Assembly (NCBI RefSeq): GCF_004341035.1
Contig: NZ_SLXK01000019.1
Location: 1-64,000 of the forward strand
DNA length: 64,000 bases
Direction: 5' to 3'
DNA from: Scopulibacillus darangshiensis
GTDB lineage: Bacteria; Bacillota; Bacilli; Bacillales; Sporolactobacillaceae
Of the stretch, positions 53,629-63,036 are shown piece after piece. Below the pieces are notes generated by a model. It had not been told where the DNA came from, made no database searches, and saw only the letters and a program-made list of their open reading frames with translations. Numbering within the stretch: position 1 is the first letter of the stretch; every line of letters begins with the position of its first letter. Position numbers and translations under genes: made by a program.

Positions 53629-54103
53629 AAATATCATTCATATTAATTTCAGTCAATGGCTCTGGTCCGCGTTTTTGCATCATCACCTCTAATACGCCAT
53701 TTCTAAATTCGGCTTTTGTTTGCTTTGGCCTGACAGGCGCCGGTAAAGGGATGTCCAGACCCTCGTCCTCGTCCGTTAACCCTTTTACATATAATTTATG
53801 GCTGTCTACAAGGATGCGAGGCCTGACTTGCTCCGCTGTATTATTAACAGGGATACGGGCTATGACCATATCATGGGTTTCAAAGACATTGTGTGATGGT
53901 GCCTGCTGTTTTGGTCCAGGTCCAGTATTAAAAGGGGCACCGCGGTTATTATTTTTTAGGAAATCAGGCATGCTGTTTGCAATCGAATCGTTCACCATTT
54001 TTTGTATGTTTTCACCGCTGAAGGGTAACCCCCCTGCAAAAGGTTGTTTGAATTGACGATTCATAAAAGAATCCATATCATTTGCTCCTGAAAAAGGAAA
54101 CAT
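53627..54103 (-). CDS. Hsp20/alpha-crystallin-like protein, probably spore-associated
   Basis: 158 residues: a flexible, Gly/Asn/Phe-rich N-terminal half and an alpha-crystallin-like domain from about 75 (VFETHDMVIARIPV, PRILVDSHKLYVKG, IPLPAPVRPKQTKAEFRNGVLEVMMQK). It has the A-x-x-x-N-G-V-L signature of small heat shock proteins. B. subtilis spore proteins CotM and GerT are of this kind; the divergent GerP-like gene supports a spore role, by inference. Confidence 0.8.
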   Translation of the reverse strand: MFPFSGANDMDSFMNRQFKQPFAGGLPFSGENIQKMVNDSIANSMPDFLKNNNRGAPFNTGPGPKQQAPSHNVFETHDMVIARIPVNNTAEQVRPRILVDSHKLYVKGLTDEDEGLDIPLPAPVRPKQTKAEFRNGVLEVMMQKRGPEPLTEINMNDI

Positions 54104-54322
54104 TTTTCCACCTCCATAATTCTCTGAAATATTTCATTTCATTAGTAATAACATTATATTAAGACCTTTCCATTGGAGGGGGTCTGGTGGCATTTATGTG
54201 ATCCAATCAAATGTTAATATCAATAGCTAAGTTATCCTACTTATAATTTATTCAAGCTTTGCAAAAGGGTGAGCAATAAAGACGCCGCCTTTTATTTTCT
54301 GAATCGTTGTCAAAGGAGGGAT

Positions 54323-54628
54323 ATGACCTTGAGCCATTTATTTTCCCCGGCCTTTTTCATTGGGCAAATCCGTGTTGGAACCATAAGTGATGCTTCTTGT
54401 TTGAACATGGGCAACAACCAGCCAAGCCATTTTAACAGCAAGAAAAAGCAGAACCAGGGTTTTGGGAGTATTACCGGTGATAACAATAACCTTGAGGGGA
54501 TCCGGGCGTTGCTGAACGATCCAGACTTTATCGATATGCTTGCCGAAACTGACTCTCAATTTTTGCCTTCCTTGCTGCAGGGTCTTTCTGATTCCCAAAC
54601 AGCTGATCAAACGTCTGAAGAAACTTAA
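54323..54628 (+). CDS. Hypothetical protein with GerP-like N-terminus
   Basis: 101 residues from ATG 54323; TTG 54329 has the better 9-base distance from AAGGAGG. The segment FFIGQIRVGTISDASCLNMGNN resembles the short repeat of GerPB/GerPF spore coat permeability proteins; the middle is Asn/Gln/Lys-rich and the C-terminal third is an acidic helix. Divergent from the Hsp20-like gene. Family link is tentative. Confidence 0.55.
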   Translation: MTLSHLFSPAFFIGQIRVGTISDASCLNMGNNQPSHFNSKKKQNQGFGSITGDNNNLEGIRALLNDPDFIDMLAETDSQFLPSLLQGLSDSQTADQTSEET

Positions 54629-54629
54629 A

Positions 54630-54668
54630 GAAAAAAAGATCCTGCCAAATCTTTCGTTGGCAGGATAA
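54630..54668 (-). terminator. Terminator of the 54745 gene
   Basis: ATCCTGCCAA (54639-54648) pairs with TTGGCAGGAT (54657-54666); on the minus strand followed by CTTTTTTTC. Confidence 0.75.
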
Positions 54669-54744
54669 GGATGAAAGTGTGTTGGGGTTAGGGTTGATTA
54701 TATTTTTCCCTAAGGAAGATTTTTTAAACATATTCAATAATAAT

Positions 54745-55074
54745 TTAATTGTTTTGACCATCTTCTTTTAGAATACCCATTGATTTAATATGTTCCTTGG
54801 TTTCAGGAGTACCCAGATCATATAGCTTTTGGTAGATAAGAACGAGGTCATCGTCGTATTTATCATTGGAGTCATCATGATGATATGGAAGAATAGGAAT
54901 ATGCGCGCGCCAATAGGCTTCCCAGGAATCCGTATTAGCTTCCTCGAACATTGACTGCAGCTGCATGACTTCTTCTTCAGATGCATCAATTTCGAATTCC
55001 CACTCCGACATGGTCCGCTCAGGAAGAATCTCTCCCGAACCAACAGTAATATAATAACGCCTTTTATAGCTCAT
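54745..55074 (-). CDS. Hypothetical protein
   Basis: 109 residues, not recognised. Acidic, soluble; begins KRRYYITVGSGEI (beta strand), then WEFEIDASEEEVMQLQSMFEEA and a His/Asp-rich stretch (PYHHDDSNDKYDDD), which could bind metal. AGAAGGGGCGG precedes ATG 55074. Single gene with its own terminator. Confidence 0.65.
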   Translation of the reverse strand: MSYKRRYYITVGSGEILPERTMSEWEFEIDASEEEVMQLQSMFEEANTDSWEAYWRAHIPILPYHHDDSNDKYDDDLVLIYQKLYDLGTPETKEHIKSMGILKEDGQNN

Positions 55075-55274
55075 TTACGCCGCCCCTTCTTAAGTGCCGC
55101 ATTCTCACTTATACTTTTTATATGTCTATATTGTATCCTGGCCGCTGATTTCTATTACAAATTGGCAACTATCATTTAGATTATTCATAACTTACAATAA
55201 TCATCATAAACTACGTCTAATCCAACCCATTGTTAAGGACCATGGATAAAGAAAACAATTGTGGAGTGTCGGCT

Positions 55275-55454
55275 GTGGAACATAAAAACTTATTAAGGAT
55301 GGCTGTTGAGAGCAGAAAAAAACATTTGATCCGCTGCCTCATGACTCTTGAGGAAAATGAAAACAATGAACAGCATCTCAACAGTTTAACATTGTCTGAG
55401 CTTGAAGAGGAATGGAAGCGCTACCAAGGGAGAGACGAACCGGGTATTGGGTAA
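55275..55454 (+). CDS. Small FbpA-like (Fur-regulated basic protein) candidate
   Basis: 59 residues from GTG 55275, 8 bases after GGAG; an ATG at 55242 has only 2 bases to AAGGA. A basic helical part (VESRKKHLIRCLMTLEE) is followed by LNSLTLSELEEEWKRY, similar to the L-x-x-L-T-L-x-E-L-E pattern of the FbpA family. No clear Fur box upstream, so iron control is not shown. Identification is tentative. Confidence 0.5.
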   Translation: MEHKNLLRMAVESRKKHLIRCLMTLEENENNEQHLNSLTLSELEEEWKRYQGRDEPGIG

Positions 55455-55475
55455 ACCTTCTTAATTAACACGGGA

Positions 55476-55523
55476 AAAAAAAAGCAACTTGGCCGGCAGC
55501 CGCCAAGTTGCTTTTTTTTTTCT
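55476..55523 (+). terminator. Terminator
   Basis: AAGCAACTTGGC (55482-55493) pairs with GCCAAGTTGCTT (55502-55513), followed by a long T-run. Confidence 0.9.
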
Positions 55524-55693
55524 ATTTGGCAAGGCCTTAACATTCACATTTGTGACCAGTTATCCATAACTATAACTATGATGTTCTTTAAAACGGTTAG
55601 GGTGGTATTGGACAAGAGAGGGTGAAGTTCTTTAAAATAGACCTATCGCGAATAAAAAGAGGAACGGCACTCACATAGGATGGAGTTATTAGT

Positions 55694-56188
55694 ATGAATG
55701 ATACGTACACTTTTAGAGATTATTATCAAAATGAAGTGACCTTTTCTTTTACAGATCACCCCTATTCAAAGGATCCAAAACACGTTTGGATCATCTGCCG
55801 GTTTCATAATCAATGGCTGTTAACCCGGCACCCAAGACGAGGTTGGGAATTTCCAGGGGGTAAAGTAGAAGAGGGCGAAACAGCTGAGGAAGCAGCGGTG
55901 AGGGAGGTTTATGAGGAGACAGGAGCGAGTGTGTTAGATTTATATTATATCGGACAATACAAGGTAGACGGCAAGAGCGGCTCAATTGTAAAAAATGTGT
56001 ATTATGCGTCGATCAGTCAGATTAAGGTTAAAGATGACTATTTAGAGACAAATGGACCGGTGCTGGTTCATGATATTCCCCGCGATATCAAAAGGATTGA
56101 TAAATACAGTTTTATGATGAAGGATGACGTTCTAACGCACAGTGTGAAGCAAGTTAAAAAGCAATACTTAAAGGCATCGCCGGAATAA
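55694..56188 (+). CDS. ytkD: Nudix hydrolase YtkD (nucleoside triphosphate / RNA pyrophosphohydrolase)
   Basis: 164 residues. Seen: the full Nudix box, from G-G-K-V-E-E-G-E-T to R-E-V-Y-E-E-T-G-A (about 54-76). B. subtilis YtkD hydrolyses 8-oxo-dGTP and related nucleotides and protects the spore genome. The order ytkD-pckA-metK matches B. subtilis. Confidence 0.9.
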   Translation: MNDTYTFRDYYQNEVTFSFTDHPYSKDPKHVWIICRFHNQWLLTRHPRRGWEFPGGKVEEGETAEEAAVREVYEETGASVLDLYYIGQYKVDGKSGSIVKNVYYASISQIKVKDDYLETNGPVLVHDIPRDIKRIDKYSFMMKDDVLTHSVKQVKKQYLKASPE

Positions 56189-56204
56189 CCAGCGATGCCT
56201 TTAA
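56170..56204 (+). terminator. Hairpin at the end of ytkD
   Basis: AGGCATCGC pairs with GCGATGCCT across the ytkD stop codon, followed by TTAAGTTTATTTTT. Confidence 0.65.
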
Positions 56205-56213
56205 GTTTATTTT

Positions 56214-56309
56214 TAGTTAATCAGAAAGTATAACTTTCTGACGCACATAAGTGCAACTAAGCCTCTAGTTACGCCTATTAAAGGCTTGCCAATCGGCAAG
56301 TTTTCTTTA
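56214..56309 (+). repeat. Dispersed intergenic repeat, copy D (short form)
   Basis: Same first 48 bases as copy B2 except one, including the CAGAAAGT-ATA-ACTTTCTG hairpin, and ends in CTTGCC-AATC-GGCAAG-TTTTCTTTA. Compared with B2 the stem has T-A in place of C-G on both arms, a compensating change. The final TTA is the complement of the pckA stop codon. Confidence 0.87.
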
Positions 56310-57884
56310 TCTTGGGCCGGCGGCTTTTATTTTTTCAGAAACATCATCAAACTTTTTGAAGTTTTCTTTGAATTTTTCTGCAAGCAGCTTAGCCTTTTCC
56401 TCGTAAGCCTCTTGATTTTCCCACGTTTTGTTTGGCTGCAGAACATGGTCAGGTACACCTGGACAATGAAGCGGCATATGGAGACCAAAGATTGGATCCG
56501 TCATTGTTTCCTCATGACGCAGTTCACCTTGAAGAGCAGCCTGCACCATCGCTCTGGTATAGTTTAAATTGATTCTATCGCCTTCACCGTACGGCCCGCC
56601 CGTCCAGCCTGTGTTAACGAGATAAACGTCAACCTGGTGCTCATCAATTTTTTTACCCAGCATTTCGGCATACACCGTGGCTGCGAGCGGCAGGAATGGT
56701 GAGCCGAAACATGTCGAGAAGGTAGCTTCAGGCGCTGTGACGCCTCTTTCTGTTCCAGCAAGCTTGCTCGTATACCCGGAAAGGAAATGATACATCGCCT
56801 GTTCTTTTGTTAATTTGCTGATTGGCGGCAGAACACCAAATGCATCGGCTGTCAAAAAGACAATCGTGTTCGGGTGGCCCGCAACGCTTGGCATGATAAC
56901 ATTTGGAACATTATCAATTGAATAGGCAGCTCTGGTATTCTCGGTTAACCTGTTATCATCGTAATCTGGTTCACGTGTTGTATCGTTTACAACGACATTT
57001 TCCAGAACAGCGCCGTAACCGATGGCATTCCAGATTTGCGGTTCTTTTTCTTTTGATAAATGGATCGTTTTAGCATAACAGCCGCCTTCAATATTGAAGA
57101 CACCATTGTCAGACCAGCCGTGTTCATCATCACCTATAAGTTTGCGATTAGGATCGTTTGACAGCGTTGTTTTGCCTGTACCAGAAAGACCGAAGAATAA
57201 AGCAACATCACCCTCAAGTCCCACGTTGGCGGAACAGTGCATCGACAAAATATCTTTTTTAGGCAAAAGGTAGTTCATAACTGTGAAAATGGATTTTTTC
57301 ATCTCACCGGCATATTTGGTCCCGCCGATTAAGACCACTTTTTTCTTGAAAGACAGGATAATGAACGCCTCGGAATTTGTGCCGTCAACGGCGGGATCTG
57401 CCTTGAAGCCCGGAGCAGAAATCACGGTAAATTCTGGGCTGTGATTTTGCAATTCATCGGCGGAAGGCTGGATGAAAAGCTGCTGAGCAAATAAATTGTG
57501 CCATGCGTATTCATTAATGACCTGCAATGGCAAGCGTGATTCGGGATCCGCACCGGCAAACCCTTTAAAGACATAGCGCTCATTAATGCCTTTTAGGTAA
57601 TCTAACACTTTGGTGTATAACCTATCGAAAACGTCTTCATTAATGGGTTGGTTGCTATCCCAGTCAATCATATTTTCCGATTCCTGTTCTCTAACAACAA
57701 ATTTGTCTTTAGGCGAACGTCCTGTATATTTTCCGGTATTTGCAGAGAGGGAACCTGAGTCAGTTAATAACCCCTCACCTTTTGCTACTGATTTTTCAAT
57801 TAAATGTGATACTGATAAGTTCATATAAGAATGTTCAGATTTAATGATGTCATCCATTTTTGATGTGAAGGAAATTGTCTTCAT
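56307..57884 (-). CDS. pckA: Phosphoenolpyruvate carboxykinase (ATP)
   Basis: Gluconeogenic enzyme turning oxaloacetate and ATP into phosphoenolpyruvate. 525 residues. Seen: ARTDKF-type start (RSPKDKF), [14 protein letters not shown], Walker-like [10 protein letters not shown], and IGDDEHGW with the Mn-binding Asp. Convergent with ytkD and divergent from metK. Its stop codon falls in the end of repeat copy D. In B. subtilis pckA is repressed by CcpN in glucose; no clear site is seen here. Confidence 0.97.
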   Translation of the reverse strand: MKTISFTSKMDDIIKSEHSYMNLSVSHLIEKSVAKGEGLLTDSGSLSANTGKYTGRSPKDKFVVREQESENMIDWDSNQPINEDVFDRLYTKVLDYLKGINERYVFKGFAGADPESRLPLQVINEYAWHNLFAQQLFIQPSADELQNHSPEFTVISAPGFKADPAVDGTNSEAFIILSFKKKVVLIGGTKYAGEMKKSIFTVMNYLLPKKDILSMHCSANVGLEGDVALFFGLSGTGKTTLSNDPNRKLIGDDEHGWSDNGVFNIEGGCYAKTIHLSKEKEPQIWNAIGYGAVLENVVVNDTTREPDYDDNRLTENTRAAYSIDNVPNVIMPSVAGHPNTIVFLTADAFGVLPPISKLTKEQAMYHFLSGYTSKLAGTERGVTAPEATFSTCFGSPFLPLAATVYAEMLGKKIDEHQVDVYLVNTGWTGGPYGEGDRINLNYTRAMVQAALQGELRHEETMTDPIFGLHMPLHCPGVPDHVLQPNKTWENQEAYEEKAKLLAEKFKENFKKFDDVSEKIKAAGPR

Positions 57885-58067
57885 AAGGTAACGACCATCC
57901 TTTTTCGTTTATTTCTGTCCTAATCAACTCAGAAATAGTATAACATATATTATTATTTAGTCTATACTATTTGTGACTTATTTTATAGAAAACAATCGAA
58001 TGAAACAAACCCTTTCCTAATTAATGATGTTAACAAAAATTTGAGCGTTCATTCAGTCTGTTTTATA

Positions 58068-58097
58068 TTGACAGTTAGTGCTCTCTTGCGCTATTCT
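58068..58097 (+). promoter_or_regulatory. Promoter of metK
   Basis: TTGACA (58068-58073), 18-base spacer, TATTCT (58092-58097), just before the S-box. Confidence 0.7.
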
Positions 58098-58111
58098 TAG
58101 TTGTAAAACGG

Positions 58112-58256
58112 CTGCTCTTATCCCGAGTAGGCGGAGGGACAGGCCCGATGAAACCCGGCAACCGGCACCTTTTTTAGGTGCAGCGGTGCTAACCTGCAAG
58201 ATAAGAGGCACGTGAAGCTAACTGTCCTTATCCATACTTGGAAAGGGCTTTTTTCA
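58112..58256 (+). ncRNA. SAM-I riboswitch (S-box) upstream of metK
   Basis: P1 is CTCTTAT/ATAAGAG (about 58115-58207). The core holds GAGGGACAGGCCCGATGAAACC (split here: GAGGGACAGGCCC, GATGAAACCCGGCAACC), GGTGCTAACCTGCA and the P3 hairpin GGCACC..GGTGC. Then CCTTATCC/GGAAAGG and a T-run form the terminator. With SAM bound the terminator forms and metK is switched off. Confidence 0.96.
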
Positions 58257-58337
58257 TGCTATCTAAGTTAACCAAAAACGTGGGAAATGAGTACCGTTAT
58301 AATAATTTAATATATAAATATGAAGGAGGATATTGGG

Positions 58338-59537
58338 ATGACGAAAACAAATTCTAGACGACTATTCACATCTGAATCTGTCACAGAAGGCCATCCTGAT
58401 AAAATTTGCGACCAAATTTCGGACGCAATTTTGGATGAGATTATTAAAAATGACCCGAACGCACGGGTAGCTTGTGAGACAAGTGTCAACACGGGTTTGG
58501 TTTTAGTAGCCGGTGAGATCACGACCTCAACGTATGTTGATATACCTAAGGTGGTCCGTGAGACAGTTAAGGAGATCGGGTATGACAGGGCAAAATATGG
58601 ATTTGACTCCGAAACGTGTGCTGTCCTTACGTCAATTGATGAGCAATCACCGGACATCGCTCAAGGTGTTAACCAAGCTCTTGAGGCTCGGGAAGGGCAA
58701 ATGACGGATGATGAAATTGAAGCGATTGGCGCAGGTGACCAAGGTTTAATGTTTGGCTTTGCAGTAAGTGAAACGCCTGAGTTAATGCCATTGCCGATTT
58801 CACTCGCACATAAGCTTTCGAGAAGGCTTGCCGAAGTAAGGAAGAATGAGACGGTTCCTTATTTAAGACCTGATGGCAAGACTCAGGTCACAGTTGAGTA
58901 TGATGAAAATGGCAAACCAGAACGTGTCGATACGATCGTCATCTCGACACAGCATCACCCGGAAATCACGCTGGACCAAATTAAAGAAGATATGATTAAG
59001 AAAGTCATTAAACCAATTGTTCCGGATAATCTCATCGATGAGAACACAAAATATTTTATTAATCCAACAGGCCGTTTTGTTATTGGCGGGCCGCAAGGCG
59101 ACGCTGGGCTGACCGGGCGCAAAATCATCGTGGATACTTACGGAGGCTATGCCCGTCACGGCGGCGGAGCATTTTCCGGCAAGGATGCAACAAAAGTTGA
59201 CCGCTCTGCAGCATACGCTGCCCGTTATGTGGCCAAAAATATTGTCGCTGCCGGGCTGGCAGAAAAATGCGAAGTCCAGCTCGCCTATGCGATCGGTGTT
59301 GCGCAGCCTGTTTCCATTTCTGTAGATACCTTTGGTACAGGTGAAGTTTCGGAAGAACGTCTTGTTGAACTTGTGCGCGGACATTTTGATCTTCGCCCTG
59401 CAGGCATCATTAAAATGCTTGATCTCAGAAAACCAATTTATAAAAAAACAGCGGCTTATGGTCACTTTGGCCGTACCGATGTTGATCTTCCATGGGAACG
59501 TACTGATAAAGCAAATAAATTAAAAGAAGAAGCATAA
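58338..59537 (+). CDS. metK: S-adenosylmethionine synthetase
   Basis: Makes SAM from methionine and ATP. 399 residues from ATG 58338, 8 bases after AAGGAGG. Seen: [25 protein letters not shown], and the P-loop-like [22 protein letters not shown]. Controlled by the S-box upstream, which closes a feedback loop on its own product. In B. subtilis asnB and ytnA follow here; they are missing and ytoA comes next. Confidence 0.98.
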   Translation: MTKTNSRRLFTSESVTEGHPDKICDQISDAILDEIIKNDPNARVACETSVNTGLVLVAGEITTSTYVDIPKVVRETVKEIGYDRAKYGFDSETCAVLTSIDEQSPDIAQGVNQALEAREGQMTDDEIEAIGAGDQGLMFGFAVSETPELMPLPISLAHKLSRRLAEVRKNETVPYLRPDGKTQVTVEYDENGKPERVDTIVISTQHHPEITLDQIKEDMIKKVIKPIVPDNLIDENTKYFINPTGRFVIGGPQGDAGLTGRKIIVDTYGGYARHGGGAFSGKDATKVDRSAAYAARYVAKNIVAAGLAEKCEVQLAYAIGVAQPVSISVDTFGTGEVSEERLVELVRGHFDLRPAGIIKMLDLRKPIYKKTAAYGHFGRTDVDLPWERTDKANKLKEEA

Positions 59538-59574
59538 AAAAGCAGGGACAAATGTCCCTGCTTTTTTATGCTTG
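59536..59574. terminator. Bidirectional terminator between metK and ytoA
   Basis: AAAAAAGCAGGGACA pairs with TGTCCCTGCTTTTTT; T-runs on both strands. Confidence 0.9.
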
Positions 59575-59604
59575 CATGTCCCTGTTAAAATTTGGTGATG
59601 CTTT

Positions 59605-60129
59605 TTATAGCTTTTGATTTTCGATGACCTGTTTGTAGGCTTGGCCTTTTTCGACGTATTCCCGCCTAATCCGCGCCATTTCTTTTAAGTCATGATCATT
59701 TAAGGGACGGACCACTTTAGCAGGCCGTCCGAACGCCAAAACATTTGGAGGGATGACTTTCCCAGGGGGGACTAGGCTCCCCGCACCGATAAAAGCTCCT
59801 CCTCCAATTTCGGCGCCGTCAAGAATAAGGCTGCCCATCCCAATCAAACAATTTTTTCTTAATACAGCGCTGTGTATCGTTGCTTGATGTCCAATCGTGA
59901 CATCGTCTTCTATAAGAAGAGTGTTATTTGGACTCTGATGAAGCATCGTTAAATCTTGAATATTAACTCTATTGCCGATCCGTGTCGGGGCTACATCGCC
60001 GCGGATTACTGTGCCAAACCATATGCTTGATTCATCGCCGATTTCAACATCGCCAGATACCACTGCATTTGGTGCAATGAAAACACTGTCAGACATTTTG
60101 GGCATTTTGTGATGATAAGGTAAGATCAT
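59605..60129 (-). CDS. ytoA: Gamma-class carbonic anhydrase-like hexapeptide-repeat protein
   Basis: 174 residues of left-handed beta helix built from hexapeptide repeats (VVSGDVEIGDESSIWFGTVIRGD, IGNRVNIQD, GHQATIHSAVLRKNCLIGMGSLILDGAEIGGGAFIGAGSLVPPG). Metal-binding histidines (H in LHQS, GHQ, IHS) are present as in Cam/YrdA proteins. ATG 60129 is chosen over 60135 for spacing and likeness to YtoA. Activity not established for YtoA-type proteins. Confidence 0.92.
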   Translation of the reverse strand: MILPYHHKMPKMSDSVFIAPNAVVSGDVEIGDESSIWFGTVIRGDVAPTRIGNRVNIQDLTMLHQSPNNTLLIEDDVTIGHQATIHSAVLRKNCLIGMGSLILDGAEIGGGAFIGAGSLVPPGKVIPPNVLAFGRPAKVVRPLNDHDLKEMARIRREYVEKGQAYKQVIENQKL

Positions 60130-60267
60130 TTGCATTCACCGCCGGTTTCATTGGTATAATATAATAAAGAGATACTTCTTCTTGGTTAACCCACATGACA
60201 TTATACTACTTTCAGATTAAATATAAAAATGTATACAAATGAATACATAAAAGAAGGGTGACGTGTG

Positions 60268-61071
60268 ATGGCGGTATGGGAGACAAAACAGCAGCCTCTA
60301 GGCGTTATCGTTATCGTTCATGGGTCAGGTGAACATATTGGCCGCTATCATTGGCTTCGGGAGAAGTGGCTGAATGCAGGCTTTCATGTTGTCATGGGTG
60401 ATTTGCCTGGTCATGGTGAGAAGGCTGCTATAAGGGGGCATATTGATAATTTTAAAGAGTATCTTGATGTGATTGAATCCTGGGTGGAACGTGCCTCTGC
60501 ATTCCGTTTGCCAATATGTATTCTCGGACATAGCCTTGGAGGGCTTGCAGTGATCCGAACGCTGCAGGAAAGGGATCTGCTTGTTACAGGTGTTATGCTG
60601 TCATCACCATGTCTCGGACTTAAGGTGCCTGTACCAAAATGGTTAAGGGCTGTGGGAGCTATTCTTAACCGTACGATGCCCCGCTTCTTGGTGCCTACCA
60701 AGAAATCGGCGGATAACATGAATGCTACCCGTAATCTTGATATGTTAAGAAGAGATGCAAAAGACACGATTATGTTAAAAAAGGTATCTGCCCGCTGGTA
60801 TTTTGAGTTAGAGAAGGCTATGCTGCTCGCCTTTGAACGTTTGGATGCCGTACCTAACATCCCGCTGCTCATTTTACAAGGCGGGGACGATAAAATTGTT
60901 GAAAAAAATTCAGTCAAAAGATGGTTTGATTCACTTACAATAGAAAATAAGGCATATAAAGAATGGCCAAATCTTTATCATGAGGTGTTTAACGAGCCTG
61001 AAAGAGAAGATGTTTTTCAGGAGGCTTTAAAGTTTGTTAAACCTTTGCAGCTTGGAGGGCGACATAAGTGA
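60268..61071 (+). CDS. ytpA: Alpha/beta hydrolase, phospholipase YtpA-like
   Basis: 267 residues. Seen: VIVHGSGEHIGRY, nucleophile G-H-S-L-G-G, and late Asp/His (GGDDKIV and LYHEVFNEPE) typical of monoacylglycerol lipase/lysophospholipase folds. B. subtilis YtpA is a phospholipase linked to the lysophospholipid antibiotic bacilysocin. GTG 60265 is an alternative start. Overlaps ytpB by 4 bases, so the two are coupled. Confidence 0.9.
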   Translation: MAVWETKQQPLGVIVIVHGSGEHIGRYHWLREKWLNAGFHVVMGDLPGHGEKAAIRGHIDNFKEYLDVIESWVERASAFRLPICILGHSLGGLAVIRTLQERDLLVTGVMLSSPCLGLKVPVPKWLRAVGAILNRTMPRFLVPTKKSADNMNATRNLDMLRRDAKDTIMLKKVSARWYFELEKAMLLAFERLDAVPNIPLLILQGGDDKIVEKNSVKRWFDSLTIENKAYKEWPNLYHEVFNEPEREDVFQEALKFVKPLQLGGRHK

Positions 61072-62132
61072 AAGTACCAGCTACACCCCTGGGTATGATG
61101 ACAAAAATTTATCGAAAGGTGCTTCCAAGTGTTCATGAGGAACTTGGCAAGTGGAAACAGATGGCGTCTGCGATTCCAGATGAGGAGCTCAGACGTCAAG
61201 CGCTGGCAAGCATCGAATCGAAAACCTTCCATTGCGAAGGCGGGTCCATTTACAGTCTGATTGCCCAGGATCATTATAAAGATGTGATTCGTTTCATTGT
61301 CGCGTATCAAACAATCAGCGATTATCTTGATAATTTGTGTGATCGCAGTGTATCACTTGATCCCGAAGATTTTCGCGCCTTGCATGATGCTATGCTGCAT
61401 GCGCTGACTCCTGGAGCAAAGCTTGAAAATTACTACCGATATCGTGACGTGACATCAGACGGGGGCTATCTTGAAGCATTGGTAGAGACTTGTCAAAGCT
61501 TCCTTGCAACGCTGCCATCACTTCCGGTCATCCAGCCCGCTTTGCATGAGCTGGCAGGGTTTTATTGTGACTTGCAAGTCCACAAGCATGTCAAACAAGA
61601 TCAGAGGGTGCCGCGATTACAGGAGTGGTTCCGTAACCATCAGGACAAGCTGCCTGAAATGAGCTGGTATGAATTTTCCGCTTGTTCTGGTTCGACCTTA
61701 GGCATTTTCTGTATTGCATCCTATGCAGCAACGCGCCGTGACATGGGACAACTTGTGGCTGTATTGAAGGACGGCTATTTTCCGTGGGTCCAAGGCTTAC
61801 ATATTTTATTAGATTATTTTATTGACCAGGAAGAGGACAGAGAAGGCGGGGATCTTAATTTCTGCTTTTATTATGATAATGATGACATGATGATCTCACG
61901 TTTTAATCATTTCATCGAACAAGCTGATGAAAGCATTTCAACACTTCCTGATAAAAGCTTCCATAAAATGATTAATAGAGGTCTGCTCGGCATCTATTTG
62001 GCAGACAAAAAGGTAGCAAGCCAGGCCCACGTTAGGGCGCTTTCCCGGAAGATTATGAAAAGGGCTGGTGGTTCGGGCATGTTCTTTTTCATTAACGGCT
62101 GGTTATACCGCCGATTAAAACCTGGGTTATAA
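61068..62132 (+). CDS. ytpB: Tetraprenyl-beta-curcumene synthase YtpB
   Basis: Class IB-type (large) terpene cyclase that turns C35 heptaprenyl diphosphate into tetraprenyl-beta-curcumene, the precursor of sporulenes and baciterpenols in spores. 354 residues, all alpha. Seen: the acidic D-Y-L-D-N-L-C-D region (about 85-92) and a second D-Y-F-I-D-Q-E-E-D. GTG 61068 is 8 bases after GGAGGG. Its TAA stop is made by the edge of repeat copy E. Confidence 0.93.
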   Translation: MKVPATPLGMMTKIYRKVLPSVHEELGKWKQMASAIPDEELRRQALASIESKTFHCEGGSIYSLIAQDHYKDVIRFIVAYQTISDYLDNLCDRSVSLDPEDFRALHDAMLHALTPGAKLENYYRYRDVTSDGGYLEALVETCQSFLATLPSLPVIQPALHELAGFYCDLQVHKHVKQDQRVPRLQEWFRNHQDKLPEMSWYEFSACSGSTLGIFCIASYAATRRDMGQLVAVLKDGYFPWVQGLHILLDYFIDQEEDREGGDLNFCFYYDNDDMMISRFNHFIEQADESISTLPDKSFHKMINRGLLGIYLADKKVASQAHVRALSRKIMKRAGGSGMFFFINGWLYRRLKPGL

Positions 62133-62261
62133 AGAAAACTTGGCTTATCGCCAAGCTTTTAATGGCAAAATCCTTAGTTGCAAGGCTTCTGTCTGAATAC
62201 TCATCTCTGCTGCCTTGCGACAAAGCGAAGCGAAAGGAGCATGATTCGTATACTTTATTCC
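62129..62261 (-). repeat. Dispersed intergenic repeat, copy E (long form, inverted)
   Basis: Read on the minus strand it starts AATAAAGTATACGAATCATGCTCC, carries CTTCGCTTTGTCGCAAGGCAGCA as in copy A, and ends CTTGGC-GATAA-GCCAAG-TTTTCTTTATAA. The hairpin arms differ from the other copies in a compensating way. On the plus strand its end supplies TAA, the ytpB stop codon, and the hairpin with CTTTTAATGG may terminate ytpAB. Confidence 0.82.
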
Positions 62262-62451
62262 GCCTTTTCATCAAAGTCCGATGCGATCATCAAATACAGC
62301 ATTTTGCCCGAAATAGCGGAATGACAGTCTGATTAAGGGCTGCGCTCATTTATTATAGGACTCAGATTCCGGTATTTGTCCAAAATCCATACAAATGACC
62401 TCTTGAAAGCCCGAATAACGGAACTTTGAACTTAAACATTCTTAAAGTATA
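62262..62451. other. Gene-free stretch between repeat copy E and ytqB
   Basis: About 190 bases. No start codon with a ribosome site and no clear promoter; GCCCGAAATAGCGGAATGAC and GCCCGAATAACGGAACTT are loosely similar. I see nothing else. Confidence 0.4.
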
Positions 62452-62489
62452 AAAAGAGACAAGGGATCAACTCCCTTGTCTTTTTTCCA
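62450..62489. terminator. Bidirectional terminator before ytqB end
   Basis: AAAAAGAGACAAGGGA pairs with TCCCTTGTCTTTTTT (one A/C mismatch); T-runs on both strands. Confidence 0.85.
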
Positions 62490-63036
62490 TTACAATTAAA
62501 AATGGCGGATCGTTAACCTGATTTAACATCTCATATTTGGTAACATCCCACTTTGTTTGGTCTATATTCTTAAAGTAAGGGATGAGTACGTCCGCTTCAT
62601 CCTTTCCTTCAGGATGTCCGGGATAAACAACAACGGCAATCCGGCCGCGGATCTCCATTCTGGGCTGCAATGCGGTTAAAGCAGCTATCGTTGTCTCGTG
62701 TTTTGTAACGATTTTCTTGTTGCCGCGGGGTAAATACCCGAGGTTGAAAATGGCGGCTTTTATGCCATGTGGCGGGACATAGTCTGAAAGCCTGTGATGA
62801 CTGGCATGGATCAGCGTCACTGAGTCATCGCTTTTTCCGGTAGCGTCAAGTCTTTCTCTTGTCCGCTTGATCGCCGTCTCTTGGATATCAAATCCGTAGA
62901 CCTTTCCACTTGGACTAACCGCTTTGGCAAGGAATAATGTGTCATGCCCGTTTCCAAGTGTACCATCCACAGCAAGATCCCCCTCGAGAAGGATCTCCTT
63001 AAGCAGCTCGTGTGCAAATTCAATAACACCTTTCAT
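62467..63036 (-). CDS. ytqB: SAM-dependent rRNA methyltransferase YtqB
   Basis: 189-residue class I methyltransferase of the rRNA methylase family (YtqB, DUF/pfam06962). Seen: SAM motif D-G-T-L-G-N-G-H-D-T-L-F-L-A near 22-35, GFDIQETAI and IFNLGYLPRGNK. YtqB-type enzymes have been linked to tRNA wobble-uridine modification (MnmM) in Bacillota. Same neighbourhood as in B. subtilis (ytpB-ytqB-leuS), although ytqA is absent. Confidence 0.92.
   Translation of the reverse strand: MKGVIEFAHELLKEILLEGDLAVDGTLGNGHDTLFLAKAVSPSGKVYGFDIQETAIKRTRERLDATGKSDDSVTLIHASHHRLSDYVPPHGIKAAIFNLGYLPRGNKKIVTKHETTIAALTALQPRMEIRGRIAVVVYPGHPEGKDEADVLIPYFKNIDQTKWDVTKYEMLNQVNDPPFLIVMEKRQGS

Noticed and set aside
58863-59465. 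200-codon minus-strand frame
   Set aside because: Inside metK in antisense with no ribosome site.
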